NCBI RefSeq assembly: GCF_001641285.1
Contig: NZ_CP014841.1
Span: 992,001-1,056,000, forward strand
DNA length: 64,000 nt
Direction of reading: 5' to 3'
From: Dyella thiooxydans
Lineage (GTDB): Bacteria > Pseudomonadota > Gammaproteobacteria > Xanthomonadales > Rhodanobacteraceae
The stretch's first letter is position 1. Each line of letters starts with the position of its first letter. Of the stretch, positions 21,186 through 28,351 are shown one piece after another. Below the pieces are notes generated by a model. It was not told the DNA's origin. It worked only from the letters and a program-made list of their open reading frames with translations, and did not search any database. The position numbers and the translations under genes are program-made.

Positions 21186-21218
21186 GGCGTGGCCGGCCTC
21201 ACCCAAGGCGCATAGCTA

Positions 21219-21246
21219 ATTGCGCATAATGTATATTATGTCAAAT
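21219..21246 (+). other. dif: dif site / attL of inovirus prophage
   Basis: The left arm ATTGCGCATAA matches the E. coli XerC arm at 9 of 11 bases. The spacer TGTATA is identical. The right arm TTATGTCAAAT matches the XerD arm at 10 of 11. This is a near-consensus gammaproteobacterial dif, where XerCD resolves chromosome dimers, and it marks the replication terminus. Because phage DNA starts inside it, it is also attL. No integrase gene is needed or seen. Confidence 0.92.
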
Positions 21247-21320
21247 ATTGTCAGGGCCGTTCGGCGGGCTTGGCACGCGGTCTGCAAGAAGTTGCGCCCC
21301 TCCCTGCATGGATTGCACGA

Positions 21321-21659
21321 ATGGGCCGCAAACGCAGCCGCCTGAACTGGTCGTGGGACGACGAGCGTCAGGAATTCACCACACCATCCGGTCGCATTGT
21401 GACGCTGACCAGCATCGCCCAGATGCTGGCCGACCAGCGCGACAACCGGCACGACTTCACCGGGCCGTGGGCTGGCTGGAAGATGCGCGGTGACGCGCTG
21501 ATTCCTCCCGGCCACGGTCCCGGTTCGCCCAGGTTGAAGCCGAACACCACGAAGCTGTTCCTGCGCTGGATTGCGGACGCTATCTCAGACGATAAAGCCC
21601 AGAACACGCGACAGGCCGACCGTCCGGGCCACTGGCCTGCGTGTACGTCGATCCATTGA
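21321..21659 (+). CDS. Hypothetical phage protein
   Basis: The 112-residue product begins MGRKRSRLNWSWDDERQEF and includes GPWAGWKMRGDALIPPGHGPG and a helix LFLRWIADAI. It has no signal peptide or membrane segment. It is the only plus-strand gene at the left end of the prophage. Its 3' end overlaps the convergent gene at 21580 by 80 bp, which is unusual; one of the two may end sooner. I do not recognise the family. Confidence 0.55.
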   Translation: MGRKRSRLNWSWDDERQEFTTPSGRIVTLTSIAQMLADQRDNRHDFTGPWAGWKMRGDALIPPGHGPGSPRLKPNTTKLFLRWIADAISDDKAQNTRQADRPGHWPACTSIH

Positions 21660-21933
21660 CCTGCACCACTGTGCCGCCGATGCAGCGCTCTGAGGGAGCC
21701 AAGCGGCGGCGCTGCAAGTCCAAGGCAGCCTGTCGCTGCGCCTCAGCGGCGCGCCTAGCGGATTCGCGGCGCAGGCCCATAGGGTCAGGGTCCGAGGCAA
21801 TCGAGAGCACCTGCCGGATGGCCTCGGCCTGCGCTTGTGCGGCCAAGCGTTGCTGAACTGCCGTCGCGACCGCCACCAGTCCGCTAAAGACCAGCAGGGC
21901 GCAGAGCACGCCCCAGAAGACCCGACTATCCAT
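21580..21933 (-). CDS. Small membrane-anchored phage protein
   Basis: The 117-residue product starts MDSRVFWGVLCALLVFSGLV, which is one N-terminal membrane helix. An Ala/Gln/Arg-rich helix follows (QQRLAAQAQAEAIRQVL, RRAAEAQRQAALDLQRRR), then a small C-terminal part with CIGGTVVQVNG and ACSGLYRLR. The ATG at 21933 has GGAGG 6 bases upstream. It is the last minus-strand gene of the prophage. Function unknown. Confidence 0.6.
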   Translation of the reverse strand: MDSRVFWGVLCALLVFSGLVAVATAVQQRLAAQAQAEAIRQVLSIASDPDPMGLRRESARRAAEAQRQAALDLQRRRLAPSERCIGGTVVQVNGSTYTQASGPDGRPVACSGLYRLR

Positions 21934-22055
21934 GTTGAACCTCCCTTCCCTGCGCACAGCGTAAGAAAAAGCGGGTTCGGCGGGAAGGCATCGTCCTGGG
22001 GAATGGATCGAGAGGACGTGCGGCCGGGGTGATTACAGTCGCACTTGCAGAAATT

Positions 22056-22093
22056 GCAGCCGGCCTGGGGACGCCCCTCCGGGGCTCGGCTGC
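22056..22093. repeat. Nested hairpin in prophage intergenic region
   Basis: GCAGCCG (22056-22062) pairs with CGGCTGC (22087-22093), and inside it GCCCC-TCC-GGGGC forms a tight hairpin. It lies in the 172-bp gap (21934-22105), the longest gene-free stretch of the prophage. Filamentous phages keep their origin and packaging hairpin in such a gap, so this is a candidate. It could also be a terminator of the moron genes, although no T-tract follows. Confidence 0.45.
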
Positions 22094-22105
22094 GCCGTGG
22101 AGCTT

Positions 22106-22648
22106 CTAAGCACCGCGGGGATTGCCTGGGTAGTGAGCGCTTATCCATCGTTCAAAAGCGGCGCGGCGGTCAACATCCTTCCCTTCTTTAATGCGAACAT
22201 ACATCGCAGCAAACCATGCACCCACGAAAGATGTAAACGCACCTATGACCGAAATCGGATCACGATTCTCTAGCTTACTTCCTCGACTCTTTTCCAAAAA
22301 ATGGATTAAAGGAAGGACGCTCTCTGTAGATATTTTATATCGCACATTGTGACTAAGCTTATTTCGCAGATTGTTCATGTGCGCGAGGGCGGGCATGAAG
22401 TCGAGATTTTCTTCAATGTCGGGAAAGTTAATAATTGAAATCTTTTGAGAAAAACTTAGACGCGCCCTACTAAAATCGAGCCACTTTCCTGCCTCCGCTT
22501 GTATATACTCGTCAATATAGCTCTCTAAAATTAAATGGCAGGATAATAGATATCCAATAACCGAGAAATCAGTGCGATCAAGAGTTTCCCACGTAGAAAC
22601 CCCGTCTACGAACTTCCCAATAAGCGGTGGCAGAGGATGAGATTCCAT
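22106..22648 (-). CDS. HEPN-like protein (putative RNase / defence moron)
   Basis: The 180-residue, mostly helical protein contains RNKLSH (Arg-x4-His with a polar residue after Arg) in the context MNNLRNKLSHNVRY, which is the active-site pattern of HEPN ribonucleases. A hydrophobic segment near residue 145 (ISVIGAFTSFVGAWFAAMYV) could be a buried helix or touch the membrane. Its base composition is far more AT-rich than the flanking phage genes. It lies 24 bp after a small membrane-protein gene of the same composition, so the two form a pair. A role in exclusion, abortive infection or toxin-antitoxin is inferred. ATG 22648 is used; its ribosome site is weak. Confidence 0.6.
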   Translation of the reverse strand: MESHPLPPLIGKFVDGVSTWETLDRTDFSVIGYLLSCHLILESYIDEYIQAEAGKWLDFSRARLSFSQKISIINFPDIEENLDFMPALAHMNNLRNKLSHNVRYKISTESVLPLIHFLEKSRGSKLENRDPISVIGAFTSFVGAWFAAMYVRIKEGKDVDRRAAFERWISAHYPGNPRGA

Positions 22649-22672
22649 GGCGCTCAACAAATATGATTAGCG

Positions 22673-23116
22673 TTAATCATCATTCCCCCAAACCACTTTG
22701 ACGTCTGATGGGTCAATCCCGTTCTTTGCAGCGTGCTTAATTACTTTGATAGCCACACTGCCGAAATGCATGGTTCCAGTAAGGCCAAATGTCACCATCA
22801 TTATGCTTAGGAGAAAAGCCCAAACATTAGGCAGCCCCGCCTTCCCCAAGTTAACTGGAATGGCCTTAACGAAATCAAATGCAAATCGCACCTTGTCGCT
22901 ATTAGAGTTTACGATGTCGTTTATTGATGACTGAACAATGTCTTGCGCTGAATTCATGGCAAGAAAATTACCTGCGGCAAATGCAAGATATATGGACCCA
23001 AGGAACACTGAGAGCATGGATATGGCGAGCCATCCATAATATTTGCCCTCCAGCTTCTTAAATACCAAGCCGACAACAACAGTCGCGAATGCGAATACTA
23101 GTCCTTGAATCATCAT
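22673..23116 (-). CDS. Small membrane protein paired with HEPN-like gene
   Basis: The 147-residue protein has three to four predicted membrane helices (MIQGLVFAFATVVVGLVFKK, WLAISMLSVFLGSIYLAFAA, VWAFLLSIMMVTFGLTGTM). A loop of about 45 residues separates the second and third (SAQDIVQSSINDIVNSNSDK). Two ATGs in tandem (23116, 23113) form the start. It is AT-rich like its partner and lies 75 bp after the zot gene, so it may be read from the phage morphogenesis transcript. I do not recognise the family. Confidence 0.6.
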   Translation of the reverse strand: MMIQGLVFAFATVVVGLVFKKLEGKYYGWLAISMLSVFLGSIYLAFAAGNFLAMNSAQDIVQSSINDIVNSNSDKVRFAFDFVKAIPVNLGKAGLPNVWAFLLSIMMVTFGLTGTMHFGSVAIKVIKHAAKNGIDPSDVKVVWGNDD

Positions 23117-23191
23117 TGCGCGCTCTTTCAAGCATCGAAGGCACAGATAGTACCAACATTCCAATTAGTCGACTCTCCTAAGAGTAAGCAC

Positions 23192-24328
23192 TCAACCGCG
23201 CCCACCCGGACCACTGAACGCATCCGCCTTCCACGAGCCCGGCTCACCTGGTGCCGTGTAGGACTGCGCTCCGACCCCACCCGGCCAGCCCGTTGACCCA
23301 CCGGATGCGCCGGCCCCGCCTGTAGCGTCCTGCGGCGCCTGCTGCGGCTGATTCGCTTGGCTAGCCTGCTGCCCCTGCTGGGGTGCGCTGGCCGGCCGCC
23401 TGTACGGGTTGTAGACCCCGTTCGCCGCGATCGATCGACAGATCTTCTTGTCCATCTCGTAGCGCGTGCCCTGCTCCGTCATGCAGCTGCACCGGCCATC
23501 GTCGACCGCGATGCAGTAGACCTCCGGGTCGGCCACCACCGGACGGCTGTCGTAGGCCGGGGCGGTCCACGGCTGCCCCTCAATCCGCGGCTTGAAGTAG
23601 GCGACCAGGTCGTCCGGTCGCGTGCTGGTGCCGCTGCTCAGCGATAGCCCTTTGCTCGGCTCCGCTTTCGCCGTCACGGCCGCCTGCGGCTTCCGGGCGG
23701 GCTTGGGCTTCTCCGGGGTGAAGAACGCCCACACGCGCCACAGCAGAAAGCCCAGCAGGGCCACCGTCAGCGGCAACGCCCAGACGAACCACGGCACGCG
23801 GATCTTTGTCGTGTCCATCACCGTGGACTCGTACAGGTTCCGCTTCATCACTTCGGCCGGGTACTTCCACGGCTTCTTGATCTGGCTGTTGTTGGTGTTC
23901 TCCGAGAACTTGTCCCAGCACAGGATGATCGCGGCCTTGACGCCCATCTTTCGGCGCACGTGCTCGTGCCACTCGACCAGGCCCAACACGAAGCCGTCCA
24001 CCTGCTGTTTGGCCTGCTGGCAGATCAGGATGAAGTCGAAGGCGCGATGGCGGTGCGTGGCCAGCGCCTCGACGTATGCCGGCACCTTGGCCCCGGGCAT
24101 GCGACGCGGAAACGCCGAATAGCACTCGTCCACAACCACCACCGCACCATCCGGCAGGTTCTGCCAGTCCTTGGGATCGTCGAGCGGGAAGAAACCGGCC
24201 GCCGCGTAGTCGATCCCGCGCACGCCGTGCACGTAGACCGCCCTGCCCTTGGCCTTGTGTTCCAGCGCGAGCTCGATAGCGCGCAGCGTCTTGCCGTGGC
24301 CGGGCTGGCCAGAGATCAGGGTAATCAT
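23192..24328 (-). CDS. Zot-domain assembly ATPase (pI-like)
   Basis: The protein is 378 residues. An N-terminal Zot/pI ATPase domain has Walker A GQPGHGKT (residues 8-15), a hydrophobic strand VVVVDECYSAFP and FDFILICQQAKQQ. A membrane helix lies near residues 215-235 (WFVWALPLTVALLGFLLWRV). A periplasmic C-terminal part has four Cys (VYCIAVDDGRCSCMT, KKICRSI) and ends in a Gln/Gly-rich tail. pI proteins drive extrusion of the phage through the inner membrane. The start ATG at 24328 overlaps the DUF2523 gene by 4 bp. A broken second copy lies at 31164-33882. Confidence 0.93.
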   Translation of the reverse strand: MITLISGQPGHGKTLRAIELALEHKAKGRAVYVHGVRGIDYAAAGFFPLDDPKDWQNLPDGAVVVVDECYSAFPRRMPGAKVPAYVEALATHRHRAFDFILICQQAKQQVDGFVLGLVEWHEHVRRKMGVKAAIILCWDKFSENTNNSQIKKPWKYPAEVMKRNLYESTVMDTTKIRVPWFVWALPLTVALLGFLLWRVWAFFTPEKPKPARKPQAAVTAKAEPSKGLSLSSGTSTRPDDLVAYFKPRIEGQPWTAPAYDSRPVVADPEVYCIAVDDGRCSCMTEQGTRYEMDKKICRSIAANGVYNPYRRPASAPQQGQQASQANQPQQAPQDATGGAGASGGSTGWPGGVGAQSYTAPGEPGSWKADAFSGPGGRG

Positions 24329-24612
24329 TTCGCGAGCGCCTTCAGCAGTACGCGCCCCGTCGCCACCGACACCGTGGCTGACAGGATCATGGTGAAACCC
24401 ACATCGCCGCCGAGCGCGCCGAAGGAGTCGAACAGGAATTGCCCCATGCCGTAGCTCTTGCTGCGCACGTAGGCGATCAGGTCGGGTAGCGCGATCTGGT
24501 GGATCACGAGGCCAACGCCCAGGGCCAGCAGCGCCTTGAGGATCCATTGGCCGATATACGTGGAGACCAGCCACGTCAGCATGCGCCCGAGCGCGGCGAG
24601 AACGGCAGGCAT
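24325..24612 (-). CDS. DUF2523-like minor virion/membrane protein (pVI-like)
   Basis: The 95-residue protein has three hydrophobic segments (MPAVLAALGRMLTWLVSTYI, LKALLALGVGLVIHQIAL, VGFTMILSATVSVATGRVL). Length, position between adhesin and zot, and profile fit the DUF2523/pVI group of filamentous phages, which caps the virion end together with the adhesin. It overlaps zot by 4 bp, and its ATG shares its first base with the adhesin stop. Confidence 0.8.
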   Translation of the reverse strand: MPAVLAALGRMLTWLVSTYIGQWILKALLALGVGLVIHQIALPDLIAYVRSKSYGMGQFLFDSFGALGGDVGFTMILSATVSVATGRVLLKALAK

Positions 24613-25970
24613 CAGGACTTCCCTCCCGAGGCAAGGATGCGGGCGGCGATGAAGCCGCAGAACAGCAGGAAGATCGGCCGCAGCGTGGCGAGCCATGAGC
24701 AGAACAGCGACTGATCGCCGTAGGTCATTTCCTTCCCGAACAGGGTCAGACTCGGCAGTTGCGGGCAGGTGTTACCGGCCCAGCCGCTTTCATCGATCGC
24801 GCTGGTTCCGCTGGTGTCGGTGGTGACCACCGAGCCGACAGGCGTGTCCGGCACGCTGGGGCCGACGCTATCCAAGCCGTTAGACACCCAATCCGGCGTG
24901 CCGTCGCCGTTCTTGTCGTACCAGTCCGGCTTGCAGCGGCTAAGCCACGTCTGCGACACCACCGCGCAGGTGGGCGCATCGCCGGAGCAGATCGGCGGCG
25001 AGTTGCAGTCCTGGCCACCACTGGCTGAACCGGTCGACGGGGACGACGATGCCGGCGCCGGGCCGGAGTCGCTCCCGGTCTGCCCGTTCGTCACGTCGCC
25101 GGTGGCCTGCGATCCCTTGTAGATGTTGACCACCACCGGCAGCGTGGCGCCCGTATTCGGGTCGGCCTGCGTGGCCTTGCTCTGGCCAACGATCTGCGTC
25201 GCCGGGTCTGGGATCTGCGAGGTGGACGGCAGCGGCGGCGACGGCGAGCCGCCACACAGCACCACCGCCGAACCGTTGCAGCCACCGGGCGATGACCTGG
25301 CCGTGCTGCCGGACACGCAGTACTGCGAGCCGCCCGAGCTCGCGCAGTACTGATCCGTCGCCACGTTGTAGCAAGAGGCGGTGTCACAGATCGCCGGCGG
25401 GTTCGGTTCGTTCTGGTAGCTGTCCGGCAGCGGCACGCCCTGAACCTGGCCACCGTTGCCATCGGTCACACCGGAGCCGGTCGCCATGTTGCCGCTGGGC
25501 GTCACGCGCCCATAGGTCTGCCAGATTCCTGACCACTGATTCCACACCGGCGCGCCCGTGGGCGTGAAGGTCATCGCGCACTGCACGGTGCCGCCGTTCG
25601 TGTCCTTCGCGTTCTGGGTGAAGCTGTAACCGGCGAGCACCTTGCCGTCAAAGAACATGCTCACCGAGGGCAGCGACGTGCACGGGTTCGACGGTGGCGG
25701 TGTACCCGGAAACCGCCAGCCGTTGATGTGATAGGAAACGCCTTCGAGGTCCGCAAAGACCTCATTGCCGCCACCGTAGGCTGCACCCACGTAGCAGGGA
25801 ACCCACGCGTGATCGGGGTAACCATAATTCGCCGGATTGGCGGAAGACTCGAACGCTTGGCACTCAGACATGGCCTCCGCGTAGCTGCCAACGCTCGACT
25901 CTGCCCGCGACGCTCCCGGTGCCAGCATCAGCACCAGGAGCGCCACCACGGACCACCACGGGCCGCGCAT
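24612..25970 (-). CDS. Adsorption protein (pIII-like)
   Basis: The 452-residue protein has a signal peptide (MRGPWWSVVALLVLMLAPGASRA), a long Ser/Thr/Gly/Pro-rich extracellular part with many Cys, and a C-terminal anchor (FCSWLATLRPIFLLFCGFIAA). The motif DKNGDGTPDWVSNGLD resembles a Ca-binding repeat. pIII-type proteins bind the host pilus and coreceptor and release the virion from the cell. ATG 25970 has GAGG upstream. The middle region is low-complexity and probably variable between phages. Confidence 0.87.
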   Translation of the reverse strand: MRGPWWSVVALLVLMLAPGASRAESSVGSYAEAMSECQAFESSANPANYGYPDHAWVPCYVGAAYGGGNEVFADLEGVSYHINGWRFPGTPPPSNPCTSLPSVSMFFDGKVLAGYSFTQNAKDTNGGTVQCAMTFTPTGAPVWNQWSGIWQTYGRVTPSGNMATGSGVTDGNGGQVQGVPLPDSYQNEPNPPAICDTASCYNVATDQYCASSGGSQYCVSGSTARSSPGGCNGSAVVLCGGSPSPPLPSTSQIPDPATQIVGQSKATQADPNTGATLPVVVNIYKGSQATGDVTNGQTGSDSGPAPASSSPSTGSASGGQDCNSPPICSGDAPTCAVVSQTWLSRCKPDWYDKNGDGTPDWVSNGLDSVGPSVPDTPVGSVVTTDTSGTSAIDESGWAGNTCPQLPSLTLFGKEMTYGDQSLFCSWLATLRPIFLLFCGFIAARILASGGKS

Positions 25971-25978
25971 CGCGTGCC

Positions 25979-26038
25979 TCACGAGAAGATCAACCACACG
26001 GCCGGCAGAATGCCGAGCATCACCAAATAGCCTTCCAT
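25979..26038 (-). CDS. Tiny hydrophobic phage protein (19 aa)
   Basis: The product MEGYLVMLGILPAVWLIFS is a single hydrophobic segment. AAGGAG lies 8 bases before the ATG, a strong ribosome site. The gene fits exactly between the coat-gene terminator and the adhesin start, 8 bp before the latter. Filamentous phages have minor virion proteins of about 30 residues (pVII/pIX). This one is shorter, and its role is open. Confidence 0.6.
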   Translation of the reverse strand: MEGYLVMLGILPAVWLIFS

Positions 26039-26058
26039 TTGTCCGTCTCCTTGGAATG

Positions 26059-26090
26059 AAAAAAAAGCCGGGCAAGTCGCCCTGCCCGGC
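26059..26090 (-). terminator. Rho-independent terminator after the major coat gene
   Basis: Read on the minus strand, GCCGGGCA and TGCCCGGC form a perfect 8-bp stem with an 8-base loop, followed directly by eight T residues. It is 25 bp after the coat-protein stop. In filamentous phages a terminator after gene VIII keeps coat transcripts abundant and later genes low. Confidence 0.93.
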
Positions 26091-26115
26091 TCGGTTGCGC
26101 CGGTGGCGCCGGCCG

Positions 26116-26340
26116 TCAGTTCGCGGCGCGACGCATGTGGCGGATCAGCGCGACCACGGCGACCAGGGTCAGCACCGCACCGCCGATCACGTACAGCTGC
26201 GCCTTGCCGTCGCTCAGCTCGCCGGTCACGGCCGCGGTCAGGTCGGCCGCGCCGCCCGAGGTCTGGGCCATCACCACACCGGTCATCAGGACCGAGGACA
26301 CCGCGCCGGCAGCGCCGACGATCTTCTGCTTGAGGTTCAT
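26116..26340 (-). CDS. Major coat protein (pVIII-like)
   Basis: The 74-residue precursor has a signal peptide ending near VVMA and a mature part of about 50 residues. The mature part runs from an N-terminal amphipathic region (GGAADLTAAVTGELSDGKAQ) through a membrane helix (LYVIGGAVLTLVAVVALI) to a basic end RHMRRAAN that contacts DNA. This is the standard pVIII plan. A strong terminator follows. The gene 28348-29040 repeats the segment around GKAQ plus helix. Confidence 0.9.
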   Translation of the reverse strand: MNLKQKIVGAAGAVSSVLMTGVVMAQTSGGAADLTAAVTGELSDGKAQLYVIGGAVLTLVAVVALIRHMRRAAN

Positions 26341-26343
26341 GTT

Positions 26344-26553
26344 TCAGCTCCTTGCTTGGTTTCGGAATTGCCGCACGAGAAAACCCACGGCCCAGCACGC
26401 GGCGATGGCGCCGGAGATGAGAAAGCCTTGGGAGGCACTGAGCGGCGGCACGCTCAGGCTGTCGGGTGGCTGCACCCACACGATGTGAGTGCAGTTGCCG
26501 GAGGCGTCGATGTCGGCCGGCGCGCACTGCGCGACGTACATGCCCCCGGACAT
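26344..26553 (-). CDS. Small phage membrane protein
   Basis: The 69-residue product starts MSGGMYVAQCAPADIDASGN and has one membrane helix (GFLISGAIAACWAVGFLV) before a basic tail RQFRNQARS. It lies 3 bp before the coat gene and 3 bp after the ssDNA-binding gene. The N-out, basic-in layout with two Cys fits a minor virion protein or a coat-assembly helper. The family is not identified. Confidence 0.75.
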   Translation of the reverse strand: MSGGMYVAQCAPADIDASGNCTHIVWVQPPDSLSVPPLSASQGFLISGAIAACWAVGFLVRQFRNQARS

Positions 26554-26556
26554 GAC

Positions 26557-26829
26557 TTAGGCCGCCTTGCCCGGCTGGACCTTGGCCGGCGCGACCTGGC
26601 GCAGCACCACGCGGGACATGGTGAGCCGGCCGTTGCTGACCGAGTACGACTCGGGCGCGAGCTCGTACTCGCCGGGCGTGTGTTCCTTGCCCGGGTCCAC
26701 GGTGATCTGGAAGGCGGTCGGCAGGCCGTCGATTTCCAGCAGGCACCACTGCTTGACGCGCTGGCGCGTCACGCCGTCCCACGTGGATTCGAACGGCTCG
26801 GCGGCACGGTTGAGAACTTGGATTTTCAT
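26557..26829 (-). CDS. Phage single-stranded DNA-binding protein (pV-like)
   Basis: The 90-residue product (MKIQVLNRAAEPFESTWDGV, QWCLLEIDGLPTAFQITVDP, SVSNGRLTMSRVVLRQVAP) is all-beta in character. Its size and place directly after the replication gene are those of the ssDNA-binding protein of Xanthomonas and Stenotrophomonas filamentous phages. It coats new single strands and blocks their conversion to double strands. ATG 26829 overlaps the replication-gene stop by 4 bp. Confidence 0.8.
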   Translation of the reverse strand: MKIQVLNRAAEPFESTWDGVTRQRVKQWCLLEIDGLPTAFQITVDPGKEHTPGEYELAPESYSVSNGRLTMSRVVLRQVAPAKVQPGKAA

Positions 26830-27890
26830 TGGATCGTCTCCGTTTGATCGACTCGATAGGCCCACGGCTCCCCATCCGGGCCAATGCACACACGCCAGGG
26901 CGAGGGGAGGAATTCGCCCGTGAATTTGTTCATGTAGCCGCCCTGCACCTTGCGGATATCCGCCCGGCCCGAGAGCGCGTCACGCACCCAGAACGGCGCC
27001 TGCCAGTAGCGGATGTGCCGGCGCGATTCGGGATCGAGGCCGCCAGCGCCGTGCATGCGCGCACCGCGCGGATAGCCGTGCACGGAGTCCGCCGTGGTCT
27101 TGCTGGCGTACTTGGCGATGTAGGAGATAGGCGACTGCGCGGTCTTAATGTTCGTCGCGCCGTGCGGCCACCAGCCCTTGGCGTCCGCGAACGGCAGGAA
27201 CTTGCCTTTCGGCAGCCACACGACGACGTGGTAATGGATCGCGCCGCGCTCCTGGAGCTCGGCCACCCACACGAAGCGGCATTTGACCTTGCGGCGCTTG
27301 CACCACTGCCGCAGCGCATCGCGGAACTTGGAGAAGTGCCCCGGGCGCCAGCCGTCGCGGTCGCGGTACGTCAGGGTGAGGAATTTTTTGTTCCAGCGCT
27401 GCGCGGAAAGCTCGCTGTGCGCGTCGAAGTGCAGCAGGCGGGCCGCATGGCCGACCGCCGTCCGCATGCGCTTGATGCGCTGGGCGGCCCGGTTGATTTT
27501 CAGCTTCTCGCGGACGGGCCCCGATGCAACGGAGTCGGCCTGCGTCCCACTTGTTGCATTAGAGACAAGCCCCAGGCCCCCCGCGCTCGCTGACGCTCGC
27601 GCGGGGGCCTGTGTCGTCTCGACCTGGCCGGCTTCCCACTGGCTATGACGGATCGCCGAGAAAGGCGCGTCGAGCGCCGATTGCTGGTGTGCGTAGACGC
27701 GTGCAGCGCGCACCTTGGCGCGGATCGTCTGGCCGTCGTAGGCGCTGTGCAGCGGTGCCAGCGTGCGCGGCTCAGCCGGCGGCGTCAGGCACGGCGCCGG
27801 GGTGAACGTGGGCAGGCGTCCGAGCGTGCCCCACGCCTTCATGCAGCGCGGGTGCGAGTCGGCGCGAGCTAGTTCAGCCGTGCCGATCAT
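26826..27890 (-). CDS. Rolling-circle replication initiator (HUH endonuclease)
   Basis: The 354-residue protein has the metal-binding HUH motif in GAIHYHVVVW and the nicking-tyrosine motif YIAKYASK, with FLTLTYRDRDGW upstream as the first Rep motif. It nicks the plus-strand origin to start rolling-circle replication. The first 100 residues are Ala/Arg-rich and poorly defined. The ATG at 27890 has GAGGG 6 bases upstream; the frame is open further up but without support. It overlaps the next upstream gene by 17 bp. Confidence 0.9.
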   Translation of the reverse strand: MIGTAELARADSHPRCMKAWGTLGRLPTFTPAPCLTPPAEPRTLAPLHSAYDGQTIRAKVRAARVYAHQQSALDAPFSAIRHSQWEAGQVETTQAPARASASAGGLGLVSNATSGTQADSVASGPVREKLKINRAAQRIKRMRTAVGHAARLLHFDAHSELSAQRWNKKFLTLTYRDRDGWRPGHFSKFRDALRQWCKRRKVKCRFVWVAELQERGAIHYHVVVWLPKGKFLPFADAKGWWPHGATNIKTAQSPISYIAKYASKTTADSVHGYPRGARMHGAGGLDPESRRHIRYWQAPFWVRDALSGRADIRKVQGGYMNKFTGEFLPSPWRVCIGPDGEPWAYRVDQTETIQ

Positions 27891-28068
27891 CGTCGCCCTC
27901 ATCTTCACCGAACGCCACTTCGGCGTTGTCCTCGATAGAGGCAGCCGCGAGGTTGAACGAGAAGCCCAGCCAGTTCTGGCCGTTCTCCATCGCTCGCGTC
28001 TCGAGTGCGCGAATGTCCGACACGACAGCGGCCACTTCGGCCGGCGTGACTCGCCCTTCAATGCTCAT
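27874..28068 (-). CDS. Small hypothetical phage protein
   Basis: The 64-residue acidic protein begins MSIEGRVTPAEVAAVVSDIR and ends in an Asp-rich tail EDEGDDDRHG. It has no membrane segment. It is embedded in a run of overlapping genes (11 bp with the upstream gene, 17 bp with the replication gene), which supports real translation. Function unknown. Confidence 0.65.
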   Translation of the reverse strand: MSIEGRVTPAEVAAVVSDIRALETRAMENGQNWLGFSFNLAAASIEDNAEVAFGEDEGDDDRHG

Positions 28069-28351
28069 GGTCGGTGTCCGGGAAGGTCATCAGGAACGCG
28101 TGGATCCGCGCGAGCAGTTCCTCGCGGGGCGGTAGGTCGGGGAGTGCTTCGGGGCGGCCGCGTTCGGCCAGCCACTGGTTGTGGATCGCCCGGGCGCGCC
28201 ACTCGCGCACCAGCATGTGCAGGCGCGGCGGGATCAGCCCTTGATCGTCTCGGCCGATGAGATTGCAGGCGGTGCGCAGGCCCGCGAGCATGCCCTCCGC
28301 GTACACCGTGGCCGCGTCCACCATCACGGTGGTTTCCGTCCTGGCCGTCAT
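28058..28351 (-). CDS. Hypothetical phage protein
   Basis: The 97-residue soluble protein (MTARTETTVMVDAATVYAEG, CNLIGRDDQGLIPPRLHMLV, HNQWLAERGRPEALPDLPPR) is mostly helical. It overlaps the genes on both sides (4 bp with the zinc-ribbon gene), so it belongs to the early phage transcript. The family is not recognised. Confidence 0.65.
   Translation of the reverse strand: MTARTETTVMVDAATVYAEGMLAGLRTACNLIGRDDQGLIPPRLHMLVREWRARAIHNQWLAERGRPEALPDLPPREELLARIHAFLMTFPDTDHEH

Noticed and set aside
21186-21320. tRNA gene as phage attachment site
   Set aside because: No tRNA fold is seen; the dif sequence fully explains the junction.
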